This document shows, one piece after another, positions 33,613 to 47,248 of a stretch of 64,000 nt of DNA. This DNA is from Paratinospora sagittata. Its lineage: Eukaryota; Streptophyta; Magnoliopsida; Ranunculales; Menispermaceae. Numbering within the stretch: position 1 is the stretch's first letter; every line of letters starts with the position of its first letter. The DNA is taken from NCBI GenBank assembly GCA_035771175.1, contig CM069599.1, forward strand, positions 33,389,562 through 33,453,561. Reading direction: 5' to 3'. Below the pieces are notes generated by a model, which saw nothing but the letters and a program-made list of their open reading frames with translations, searched no databases and was not told where the DNA came from. The position numbers and the translations under genes were made by a program.

Positions 33613-36600
33613 ATGGAGGCGAGCACAAGCAAGCAAGAATGGCACGGAAGAAGTAAAAACAGAAATCCTCGTAACCAAAGTCAGCAAAGAGGATGCTCGA
33701 CGTCCAGATCGAGGCATGACATGAACTGTCATTATTGCGACAAGACTAGACATTTCATTCGAGAATGTCGAAAGTTAAAGGCGGAACGATCCAGAAATCA
33801 AGAAGCAGAAACCCGAACAAAAGACACTGCAACTCTCACTGAAGAAGTTGGTATTGTTCGAGATGCTGATTATGTCAACCTTGCAAGTCAAGACTCTACA
33901 TGGGTAGTTGACTCAGGCGCGTCCTACCATGTCACCTCACGACGAGATTTCTTCTCAGCCTACACGCAAGGTGATTTCGGACGAGTGAGGATGGGAAACG
34001 ATGATGCATCCGCAATTATCGGCATCGGTAATATTTATTTAGAAACTAACCTTGGATACAGGTTACTCTTGAAAGATGTGAGGCATGTTCCTGATATCCG
34101 CCTCAATTTGATCTCCACCGGAATGCTTGATGACGATGGCTACAATAATAACTTTGGTGAAGGAAAATGGAAGCTCACCAAAGGAAACTTGGTAGTAGCC
34201 AGAGGCAAGAAAGATGCATCACTCTACCACACAGAAGCCAAGCTGTGTAAAGAAGAAGTAAATACCATGAGGAAAGAAGTTCCCACCGAGTTATGGCATA
34301 AGCGGCTCGGTCACATGAGTGAAAAGGGTCTCAGAATTCTTTCTAAGAAGGAGCACTTGCCAGGAATGACAGGTACATCTTTACGTACTTGTGTTGATTG
34401 TATTATGGGTAAACAACGTAGAGTTGCATTTCGTAGTTCCCCACCATCTAGAAAGGCAAATATTCTAGATTTAATACACACAGATGTCTGTACAATGAGT
34501 TGTAAGACACTAGGAGGTGCTCATTATTTTGTGACTTTCATTGATGATCACTCTAGAAAAGTGTGGGCCTTTGCTTTGAAAACTAAAGATCAAGTGCAGG
34601 AAGTTTTCAAGCAATTTCATGTAAAAGTTGAGAGAGAAACTGGCAGACGTTTGAAGTGTGTACGATCAGACAATGGCGGTGAGTATCGCGGATCATTTGA
34701 GGAGTACTGCAAAAGTTTCGGCATCAGGCTGGAAAAATCGGTACCAAAGACACCTCAACACAACGGTGTCGCAGAGAGGATGAACAGAACCATCTGTGAA
34801 AGAGTCAGATGTATGCTCTCAAATGCAAAACTGCCAAACTCCTATTGGGGGGAGGCAATGAGGACAGCAGTCGATTTAATCAACCTTTCTCCATCAGTTC
34901 CACTGAACTACGACGTACCAGAAAAGGTTTGGACGGGGAAAGAAGTTTCTTACAAACACTTGAAAGTATTCGGCTGCAAAGCATTTGTTCACATCCCTAG
35001 AGACGAGAGGTCCAAGCTGGATGGAAAAGCGAAGCAGTGTATCTTTGTGGGATATTCCCATGAAGAATTCGGCTACAGACTTTGGGATCCTGTCAACAAA
35101 AAGATTGTCAGAAGCAGAGACGTGGTGTTTCTTGAAGATCAGACGATCGAGGATTTTCAGAAACCTGAGAAGCCACAATCAGAAGAACTTCCAGTGAATC
35201 TGGAACCAGTCTCTCCATCAACAAATTCAGATGACAAGGAAGCTGCACCAGATACTGATGATAATGTTCCACCAGCTCAAAGTTCAGAACAAGAACAAGT
35301 TCCTGAACAAATTCCTGAACAAGTTCCTGAACAAGTCCAACCAGAATCACAACTAAGGAGATCTACCAGAGAGCGACAACCAAGTCAAAGATATCCTCCT
35401 AGTGACTATGTGATGCTCACTGACGGGGGAGAACCGGAGAGCTATACCGAAGCTATCACTGACGAGCATAAGACTGAGTGGATGAAAGCCATGCAGGAAG
35501 AAATGAAATCTCTGCATGAGAACCATACATTTGACTTGGTGAAATTACCGCAGGGAAAGAAAGCCCTCAAGAACAAGTGGGTGTACAGGATCAAAAGCGA
35601 AGAAGGTAGCTCGCAACCTCGATACAAAGCAAGATTGGTTGTGAAAGGGTTCGGACAGAAGAAAGGCGTTGACTTCGATGAAATCTTCTCACCGGTGGTA
35701 AAAATGTCTTCAATCCGAGTTGTTCTTGGCTTGGCAGCTAGTCTTAATCTGGAGGTTGAACAACTTGATGTAAAAACCGCATTCTTACACGGTGATCTTG
35801 ACGAGGAAATCTATATGGAACAGCCCGAAGGTTTTCAAGCCAAAAGAAAAGAGAAACTAGTATGCAGGCTAAAGAAAAGTCTGTATGGTTTGAAACAGGC
35901 ACCGAAGCAGTGGTATAAAAAGTTCGACTCATTCATGGAGGAAAAAGAGTACAACCGAACGACAGCTGATCACTGCGTCTTCATCAAGAAATTCTCTGAT
36001 GGTGATTTTATTATTCTTTTGCTTTATGTTGATGATATGTTAATTGTAGGCCAAGATATCGGCAAGATTAACACGTTGAAGAAAGAGTTGAGCAAGTCTT
36101 TTGCAATGAAAGACTTAGGACCCGCAAAGCAAATCCTTGGCATGAAGATTGTTCGTGACAGGAAGAACAAGAGACTTTGGCTATCTCAAGAAAAGTATAT
36201 TGAGAAAGTCTTAGAGCGATTCAACATGAGCAAAGCTAAACCTGTTAGTTCTCCACTGGCAAGCCACTTCAAGCTTAATTCGAGCCAGTGTCCTTCAAGC
36301 GAGGAGGTGAAATCAGAGATAAGCAAGGTGCCCTATGCATCGGTGGTTGGCAGTCTCATGTATGCTATGGTATGCACCAGACCAGACATTGCTCATGCTG
36401 TTGGTGTAGTGAGCCGATTTCTATCAAATCCTGGAAAGGAACATTGGACAGCAGTCAAATGGATACTCAGGTATCTTAGAGGTACTTCTAGTCATTGTTT
36501 ATGTTTTGGCAATGATAAATCTGTATTAGAAGGATTTACAGATTCAGATATGGCTGGAGATGTGGATACGAGAAAGTCGATATCCGGGTACCTAATAACC

Positions 36601-36999
36601 TTTGCAGGGGGAGCTGTCTCATGGCAATCACGATTACAAAAGTGTATTGCCTTGAGTACCACAGAAGCAGAGTACATTGCAATCACTGAAGGTTGTAAGG
36701 AGATCTTGTGGATGAAAAAGTTCCTACAAGAATTGCAGCAGAACCAAGAAAAATATGTTCTTTATTGCGACAGTCAAAGCGCAATTCACCTCAGTAAGAA
36801 CTCAACTTTCCATTCAAGGTCCAAGCACATCGACGTGAGATATCATTGGATTCGTGATGTGTTGGAAAATAAACTGCTGCAAGTTGAGAAGATCCACACT
36901 AATGACAACGGGGCAGATATGATGACGAAGTCCCTGACCAGAGAAAAGCTTGCTATATGTAGAGAGATTGCCGGTGTGGAGGAGCCCTGTTCCACATGA
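33613..36999 (+). CDS. Copia polyprotein: zinc knuckle, protease, integrase, RT, RNase H
   Basis: One uninterrupted frame of 1,128 codons from the first ATG (the open frame extends four codons upstream, to a stop). In order: CCHC zinc knuckle CHYCDKTRHFIREC; protease active site DSGAS (about residue 100); GAG-pre-integrase LWHKRLGHMS; integrase core with HTDVC and DNGGEY and the PQHNGVAERMNRT segment; reverse transcriptase with YVDDM near residue 805; RNase H with ALSTTEAEYIA. A full Tork element would have some 200 more gag residues (UBN2 capsid) before the knuckle; these are absent, so the element should not make its own particles but may supply pol or move by complementation. No stop or frameshift anywhere in pol. 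Confidence 0.95.
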   Translation: MEASTSKQEWHGRSKNRNPRNQSQQRGCSTSRSRHDMNCHYCDKTRHFIRECRKLKAERSRNQEAETRTKDTATLTEEVGIVRDADYVNLASQDSTWVVDSGASYHVTSRRDFFSAYTQGDFGRVRMGNDDASAIIGIGNIYLETNLGYRLLLKDVRHVPDIRLNLISTGMLDDDGYNNNFGEGKWKLTKGNLVVARGKKDASLYHTEAKLCKEEVNTMRKEVPTELWHKRLGHMSEKGLRILSKKEHLPGMTGTSLRTCVDCIMGKQRRVAFRSSPPSRKANILDLIHTDVCTMSCKTLGGAHYFVTFIDDHSRKVWAFALKTKDQVQEVFKQFHVKVERETGRRLKCVRSDNGGEYRGSFEEYCKSFGIRLEKSVPKTPQHNGVAERMNRTICERVRCMLSNAKLPNSYWGEAMRTAVDLINLSPSVPLNYDVPEKVWTGKEVSYKHLKVFGCKAFVHIPRDERSKLDGKAKQCIFVGYSHEEFGYRLWDPVNKKIVRSRDVVFLEDQTIEDFQKPEKPQSEELPVNLEPVSPSTNSDDKEAAPDTDDNVPPAQSSEQEQVPEQIPEQVPEQVQPESQLRRSTRERQPSQRYPPSDYVMLTDGGEPESYTEAITDEHKTEWMKAMQEEMKSLHENHTFDLVKLPQGKKALKNKWVYRIKSEEGSSQPRYKARLVVKGFGQKKGVDFDEIFSPVVKMSSIRVVLGLAASLNLEVEQLDVKTAFLHGDLDEEIYMEQPEGFQAKRKEKLVCRLKKSLYGLKQAPKQWYKKFDSFMEEKEYNRTTADHCVFIKKFSDGDFIILLLYVDDMLIVGQDIGKINTLKKELSKSFAMKDLGPAKQILGMKIVRDRKNKRLWLSQEKYIEKVLERFNMSKAKPVSSPLASHFKLNSSQCPSSEEVKSEISKVPYASVVGSLMYAMVCTRPDIAHAVGVVSRFLSNPGKEHWTAVKWILRYLRGTSSHCLCFGNDKSVLEGFTDSDMAGDVDTRKSISGYLITFAGGAVSWQSRLQKCIALSTTEAEYIAITEGCKEILWMKKFLQELQQNQEKYVLYCDSQSAIHLSKNSTFHSRSKHIDVRYHWIRDVLENKLLQVEKIHTNDNGADMMTKSLTREKLAICREIAGVEEPCST

Positions 37000-37013
37000 G
37001 GTGGAGGGGGAGA
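36998..37013 (+). promoter_or_regulatory. Polypurine tract
   Basis: gaggtggagggggaga, immediately upstream of the 3' LTR, is the expected plus-strand primer for reverse transcription. It overlaps the stop codon region of pol. Confidence 0.85.
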
Positions 37014-37015
37014 TT

Positions 37016-37612
37016 TGATGGGGTCCACCTCATCATCTCATTAAACAAAAATAAAACTCATGCATGGGAACAATAACACGTTTCACGTGGGCGCGAAGAA
37101 AATGTGGACTGCATGGGAACTACAACACACTTCACGTGGGCAGGTTGCACGGACTTCACATGGGGCAAGCTGCAGACTTCACGTGGGAAGGACCAAATCA
37201 ATTACAAAAATACCCCTGTTTTAGCTCTATAAATAGAGCATTAATTTCATTCTTCAAAATCATCTGAGAGAGATCAAATATTCAGAGAGATCTAATTCTA
37301 GAGATCTAGAGAGCCTCAAAGAGAGTTTCTTTGAGAAGAAAAAGTGTGAGCCAATTTGTGAAGTGTTATCCACAAATTGAAGATACATAGTAAGTGTATA
37401 TTTGTGAGAGATCCACCTAAGGGTGAAGTTTGTAATCCCATTTGATTATAGTGGAAGCTTCTTAAGCGGCTTACGGGTCCCGTGGTTTTTACCTCATCTT
37501 TGGAGGGTTTTCCACGCTAAAATTGTTGGTGTTATTTTTGTTGTATTTTAGTTTGGGAAATTGTCCTGGGATTGTAGAATCTATTTCTGTACAACCATCG
37601 TTTTTTCCAACA
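37016..37612 (+). repeat. 3' LTR of the copia element
   Basis: 597 bp, same length as the 5' LTR, with five substitutions and no indel by eye, for example tacccctg against tacccatg. The G-box array and TATA box are intact, so it could drive read-out transcription towards the downstream gene's 3' flank. Confidence 0.95.
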
Positions 37613-38812
37613 ATTGTTTCTTTGAGAATGTCTGGTTGGGTAAGCCCTTTTGTTTCCTTTGATTGTAACAGATGCAACATTTGTGCATAGTTGTACTGTT
37701 AGAGATATCCAGTTTTCTCCAGCTTGGCATTGGTTCAGTCAGTATCCTACAAATAAACAGCTCAAACTTACGTGACTTATATACTTTTTGGTTCATTCTA
37801 ACTCGACGTAAACTTCAATGACCCCATGGCCACGGACCGTCAAAATGGGTTGGGAGTTTTAGCATTATTAGGAGCCGACCCACACCAAACAGAATAAATA
37901 TGTAAAATATTACCCACACCCGGATACTCAATTCAACTCAACAAAGTTTTCTTTTTCCTAAATGTGGAATCAAACATTTGTATCTTCCAGGACCTAAAAG
38001 GTTTGTTGTAGGAGACCTAATGGATAATTGCAGTCTTAGAATTTCTGCTCAAACTTTTCCTAAAGCTAACTGGTTTTGGGAGAAATGGTAGAACAATGAC
38101 CTAGTAAAGTCATAGGCACCACTCATAAACATCCAAAAATCCACCAAAAATGCCAAACCGGTGTGAACATTAATTAATGGTTTCATGAGGGAAGAATGAT
38201 TCCAAACAAGGATTGCACCCGTATTGTTTTATTAACTATCTTCTGAGTTAAACTTAAGAAGTACACTGTACATTATATATTATTAGGTACCCCACTTACC
38301 TATCAAACCAATCTTTCATTTATAAAAGCACGAGGATACATCTGGATATTTGACTCCTGAAATTGCTTTGTCAGACACGTTATATTGGAAAGCAACATGT
38401 CAATATCCTTGTTTAGGTCATTTATGAGCAACCATGTATACCTTCCAGATGTGAGCACATAACATGCTGAACTATAGCTTTAGCTCTATATTATATCAAA
38501 ACTTGCAAACTAGGCAGCAGCAACAAAAAAAGGACAGTAAACATAGGTAGCAGTCAAGAAAAGAGGATGGAGAAAACATTCCCATTCTATCTGTAATCTG
38601 GAAAGTGGCCATGAGTCCATGACAAGATAAATTTATATTCAAATGTTTAAAACTGCATTATGTCAATATTTGCAGTTGAATTAGGTATAGTTTGCTTATC
38701 CAAAAGGAAGATGTCAAGCACAAGAAAGGCCTACACACCTCAACTGGAATGAGTCAATAAGCATCATAGCAGGTAACCATCTAAAATACAACAGAACATC
38801 TTTCTGTCCTTC
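37613..38812. other. Intergenic DNA between the copia element and SKA2, no gene seen
   Basis: Contains the 3' end of the SKA2 transcription unit at its right side. No reading frame or repeat could be supported. Confidence 0.55.
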
Positions 38813-41800
38813 TCAACTGCCTTGAACGATTGCTGAGAACAGTAATCGATTAATATCCTCTGGGTCAGAGCTTTGTTTATCAACCCCTGTGATCATCAAA
38901 ATGAAGATTTTCTCAGGCATACTGGGAGATAAAACATAGCTGCGTTGGCAAAAAAGCATTTACCTTGTAGACTTTTAGTAGATTTTAATCTTAATTCTTA
39001 TTTAAGTAGAACTGGAAAAGTTCAATTTTAGCAGAAGTTTTAACCAAGTAAACAGAAATGGCTGTACTTCGAAAATTTGTGCAACAGAGCATCTTTGATA
39101 TTACAAACTACAGCTAGAAGAATGCCATCAACATAAACCAATCCTCATGTTTTATACCATGATACCTTCACTTTCATTTAGATAGAGAGGATAATTGTTC
39201 AAATTCCACTAAAGACTTCTAATAACATTTAAGAACTCAACATGCTAGGATCCACCTTGGCAGTAAATAGACAGTTTTACGCAAAAAACAATAGAATCAA
39301 AGGCATTTAGTTCGACTCAATTCTTGTTGATCCATATAATATCTGGTGATTTGACTTGAAGTAACATGCCCAAGTAGGGGTGTCGACGGTTCGGTTTGGA
39401 TCAGTTTAATGCTCAAACCTAAACCAAACCAAATATAATTGGTTTCGGTTCGGTTTAGCTTAATCGGTTTATTCTGAATTATCAAACCAAACCGAATTGA
39501 ACCAAACATAATTGGTTTGATTCTGTTTGGGTTGATCGGTTTGAAGTTTTACATGTACATACATTAAATAAATTAAAATAATCAATTATATGTGTATGTA
39601 TATAAGGTAATTTTAACTTTTTTAATGCATATTTAAAAAACTTGAAAACTATCTTGACTATATAAAGATGATTATATAATTTTTTAATGAGAATGTTTAT
39701 ATCATAAAAGAATCATAGACATTAAAAATAAATATTAATAGTTTTAATTTTAGAATCGGTTCGGTTCGGTTTAGATCGGTTTTCAAAGTCTCAAACCACA
39801 ATCCGAACCAAACCTATCGGTTTACACTTTTTCCAAACCGAACTTATTAAAAAACCAAACCAAACTTATTAAAAAACCAAACCAAACATATTGGTTCAGT
39901 TCGGTTTCGCGGTTTTAACCAATCCATTGACACCCCTGTGCCCAACTATTCGAGCTTTTATGCTGCAAGCTCAATGGTATTCTCTTTTAAACACCTCTAC
40001 ATAGTCAAAGAATTCTTCAATTTCAAAAATTTAATTGAAGAAATCCTTGGACCTATCATAAAAGTAATTGGAGGATCAACATACTCTTGTGGAATTGCGA
40101 CTTATGTGGATAAACTAGGATATTACCACAAATAACATAATTGGGAGCCTCTTTGGTGATTTGAAGGGTACCATGGTTACTATACTTGAAATACATCTTT
40201 GTCAAGGGTTGATCTAACTAACTTCTTAATGGTAACTGAACCTGAGAACAAATTACTCTACTGCCTGCTAACATAAATAGAAAGATAGAAAAATAACAAA
40301 GATCACTGTCCTCTACATAACAAAATAATTGAAGGATGTGGAAAAGAAGCTTATGAAACTAAAAGAGCTTAAACCATACTGATAAATAATGAGAAAAATA
40401 ATAATAAAAGTATATTGTCTGAACAAAAAATATAAAAACCAAGAGGTAAGTTTCCAAGGTTTTACCTGTCTTTGATCTGACCTGTACTGTCCATTCATCA
40501 ATAATCTGCACAAAATTTGATTCACAGATTAGAAGGAATGTACAAATCAATTATCTTCCATGGCTATACGATTTATTATTCCACAATGATGACACAAATT
40601 AAGCATCTCCCCAAAAAATAAAGGGACTAGCACTGCATGAAGATATAAGAAGAGCATAAGAGAGATATCGCAAACTCAACAACTCTTTGGGTGCAAACAC
40701 TTTCAAACTGACCTCACCTTAAATTTCATCCTGATCCTGTTTCTTGACTAATAATGCAAACACTATAAGCACCAATTAGAAAAATCATGGCAATCAAGTC
40801 AAAGAGACATAGAAAAGATCTATATGCATCAATACTCATTTTAAAATATTGATCAACAAACATGGAAAATATTATGAAAAAAAACCAGATAGTTCATGGA
40901 ATACCATACATAAAATCGTACCAAATAAAAACTAGCTTTGATAGGATATTATAAACATCTTTAGAAACTTTGTTTAATTAGTTATAGCCATAAAAAAATA
41001 GCAAGATTATTTCATAGGTTAGGATCATCACATAGGTTCTTTTCAACATGTAATACAAGTTGGTCAGTTTCACAATTAGAAATATGACCCAGAAAATGAA
41101 AGAGATAGGTGTTAAGAGTTGTGAACTATTATTATTGAAGCAGTTGGCTAACATCATATGAGCCTTTGCTCCCCCAAAATAATAGATGACATTATTCATA
41201 GATCTAGCTAAGGCTTCTTCCAAATTTAGTTACCTGATTCAAGTTAGTATATGCAGGATCATCAGAATCACTGGTAGGTGGAATGCCACGGGACACTTGC
41301 ATCCGCTGCAGCAAACTCCTATTTCCAACCAATGTCGCCCTTGCCTGGTCGATCAATTCCTACCAAGAGAGAGAGAGAGAGAAAGAATCTCACTTCATGT
41401 AGCTATAGCATGAGATTATTTACACAATGAAAATAAATATCAGCAGGTATTAAGCTTTTAAATTGCTGCTAAAAATCTAGCACCAATTTTTCGAATCTGC
41501 GTCAAGACAAAACAGTGTCCCTTTGGCTGAGACAAGTACACCACCATTGAAATGCAAGCCATATATTAACACCCTGTAACAGAAAGGAAAGTGAGCTAAC
41601 TTAAACCTGAATCTATCTTCCCTTGCCCTTTCCTTTGCATAAACAAATACTTAGCCCTTTATTTTGAAGCAGCACTAGTATTGTCGGTTACTTGGTTCAC
41701 GAAAAGTAATTTGAATTAACATCACATTAAATAATCTCTACCATAAATTTGTAATTTCACCATCAAATCATTCCAATACAAAATCAAAGATTCCATTTTT

Positions 41801-42347
41801 ATTTTTATTTTTCACATCTTCATAATCAATTTAACTCGTTTCTGATCATTATATTATATCAAGGGAACCATAAAACTAATTTGAAAATTTGCAAGGAAAT
41901 ACATGTAACAATAGAAAAAAAAAAAAAAAAAAAACCAAGATTTTATTTCAGAACATTTCCTGATTTATTTCTTCTTATAACATCTGTAACAGTACATTAT
42001 AGTTGGACTTGAGCAAAACATAGCATAGTTAACCGAACCTGTTTTGCAGCGAGGAGTTCTCGGCACTGAAGTTTCAAGGAAGAGAGCTGGTCCTGTATTT
42101 TCTTGATGCGAGAAACCAATTTCAACGGATTCGCCTACAATATCCAGATCAATCAAAAACAGAAAATCCAGAACCCTAATTACAATGTAAAGAGCGAGAG
42201 AAGTGAAGTTACATTGTCAGGATAGATCTGCTGGAACTCCTTCTCAAGCCGGTTTTGAACGACTGTGAGATCGTGATTGGCTTTGCTGAACAGATTATAC
42301 AGATCGTCCACCGCCGGATGATGATCTTCTCTTTCTCTATGCCCCAT
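38813..42347 (-). CDS. SKA2: SKA2 homologue, spindle and kinetochore-associated protein
   Basis: Five exons on the minus strand, 42213-42347, 42039-42134, 41234-41359, 40466-40505 and 38813-38886, encode 156 aa. The N-terminus, VDDLYNLFSKANHDLTVVQ followed by NRLEKEFQQIYPDN, lines up with animal SKA2 (VDxLxxxFxKAxxDLxxxQxRLExE...P). The rest is predominantly helical: NPLKLVSRIKKIQDQLSSLK then KLQCRELLAAKQ, and a QVRSKTG segment near the end. In animals SKA2 forms a coiled-coil complex with SKA1 and SKA3 at the outer kinetochore to hold microtubule ends; the plant role is inferred. Intron 4 (38887-40465) hosts a hAT MITE. The gene is head-to-head with TGS1, 407 bases apart. All junctions are GT-AG and the model closes in frame. 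Confidence 0.85.
39375..39938. mobile_element. hAT-type MITE in intron 4 of SKA2, 564 bp
   Basis: Ends are TAGGGGTGTC and GACACCCCTG, inverted repeats with one mismatch. The flanking 8-bp target duplication is tgcccaag (39367-39374) and tgcccaac (39939-39946), 7 of 8 matching. Both sub-terminal regions are packed with ggttcggttt / aaccgaacc. No transposase frame. Same family type as 14403-14962 and 16605-16926, to the latter of which it is clearly closest on the left side. Confidence 0.9.
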
Positions 42348-42754
42348 TTTTCTAACTCTAATTTTTTTTTCCCACAAAACAAAATAACCAGTTCTTTTTG
42401 GCGGGAAAAATGGAGGTGCAATTTATGTGAAAAAAAGAACATAAATTTAAATAAAATTTAATTTGGAGGGTAATAAGGTTATATTATTATTATTTTTTAA
42501 AAATAGGGATAATAAAAATATATATATATATTAGTAACAAGGTAGAGGAGAAAAATTATTTGATGAAGTTACAAGAGTACCCTTTATAAATCACTAAAAT
42601 AATATTCTTAAGAATAATTACAAATTGAATTAAAAATAAATAAAAAAGAATAATTACAAATTAATAATAAGATTTTAGTTTCAACATTTTTTGGTTTCAA
42701 TTTTGAAGTCGCTTCTTCTTCTTCTTCTTCTTCTGCTGAGCGCGAAAACCAGAG
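42348..42754. promoter_or_regulatory. Shared divergent promoter of SKA2 and TGS1
   Basis: Only 407 bases separate the two start codons. The interval is AT-rich, with a (ctt)n tract at about 42713-42733 just before the TGS1 start codon and no clear TATA box in either direction. Both leaders and both promoters must fit here, so co-regulation is plausible but not shown. Confidence 0.55.
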
Positions 42755-46219
<3,465 letters not shown>

Positions 46220-46945
46220 TTGTTGCCAGAAGTATGAATCATGAAGATGCTGCCTGGCCTTTCAACTATCTCCATCTAGTCTGAGGGAAGTTTAGAATAT
46301 GTGCAACGCATAGGGTGAAGAAGGCTATGTTCAGAGTAGTTAAATGGCCGAGTGCTTATTTTGTTAGTGGGGCTTTAATGCCACAAATTTGAGTAATGGC
46401 CGTACCTGTGTTCTATGGAATATTTTGTTTGATCATGAAATTGCAGTTAGGCCACAAATTTGTCCTCCCTTAGTGAAAAGATAGGTTCCTGTTTAATTTA
46501 TAATTCAGATATAATTTTCTACACCCAAAACTTTGAAAATGCTATTTTTAAATAGTTAATCTTGAAATTATTTCCCTGCTCTCAAATTATGAACCAAATG
46601 CAACCAAAAGTCCAAATTCAAATGTTTTTGTGGGATGAAATCCTGCTTCTGGGGACCTCAAGTTTAGGATCACAAAAAAAATGGATTAGAACTTATACTT
46701 TCACAACCCAATATCAATGTTAGACATAATATTTCTTTTCCACCACAATCGCCTTGAAAAAAAAATTGAAAAAAAAATTGAAAAAAAAAAAGAAAAAAAG
46801 AAAGAAAATGAAAAATGGAGGAGCAGAAGGAAAGAGGCCTTTGATTACAGCTTCACAGTATGAATAATTGAAGATTAAGGGGAAGCCAAAAGTTGTGAAC
46901 AACCCCAAAATAATTTAGTCACAAATACTTCAAAGCAACACCTTT

Positions 46946-47248
46946 CTAGAGAAATTTGAACTTTCCTTTGGCAACAGAAGCTTTTGCCTCCTCCAGTCGA
47001 CATAATGCCTTCTGAGTTCCTGTCAAACCTGAACATGTTCCAGTGCCCCCAAGAGTAACTGCAAAGTAGAGATATATGGTGCACAAAAAAGCTAGAAGGG
47101 CCATCATCGTCAGGAGAAACCGGTGCCGGTGAAGAAGAGCTGAGCAGCTACCTAACTCATCGCGTATCTGAATTTGTTTTCTTAATGAAGATGAAGAAAA
47201 TGGGTTTTGCGACCTTCTATGGGGTGAAGAAAGACTGTCAAGAACCAT
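46946..47248 (-). CDS. Small one-pass membrane protein, unknown function
   Basis: A complete single-exon frame of 100 aa. Residues 1-43 are Ser/Arg/Gln-rich and hydrophilic; one hydrophobic helix spans about 44-66 (FLLTMMALLAFLCTIYLYFAV), followed by LGGTGTCSGLTGTQKALC with two Cys residues and a short charged tail (RLEEAKASVAKGKFKFL). The orderly layout and the conserved-looking Cys-Gly-rich loop suggest a real plant-conserved protein, but I do not recognise the family. The start is the first ATG in frame. A GC-rich segment at about 49000-49120 that ends at a minus-strand gtgagt could be its 5' non-coding exon, implying a long leader intron; this is inference. Confidence 0.6.
   Translation of the reverse strand: MVLDSLSSPHRRSQNPFSSSSLRKQIQIRDELGSCSALLHRHRFLLTMMALLAFLCTIYLYFAVTLGGTGTCSGLTGTQKALCRLEEAKASVAKGKFKFL

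Larger units (their letters stand above)
32769..37612 (+). mobile_element. Ty1/copia LTR retrotransposon, Tork/Tnt1-like, gag-deleted
   Basis: A 4,844-bp element with 597-bp LTRs (TG...CA ends), a methionine-initiator tRNA primer site, an intact pol frame and a polypurine tract. Protease, integrase, reverse transcriptase and RNase H are in copia order, and the integrase region resembles tobacco Tnt1. The capsid part of gag is missing: the frame starts just before the CCHC zinc knuckle. The LTRs differ at 5 of 597 positions by eye, pointing to a recent insertion. No 5-bp target duplication is visible (aaata before, attgt after), which suggests recombination with another copy or rearrangement at one end. 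Confidence 0.95.
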
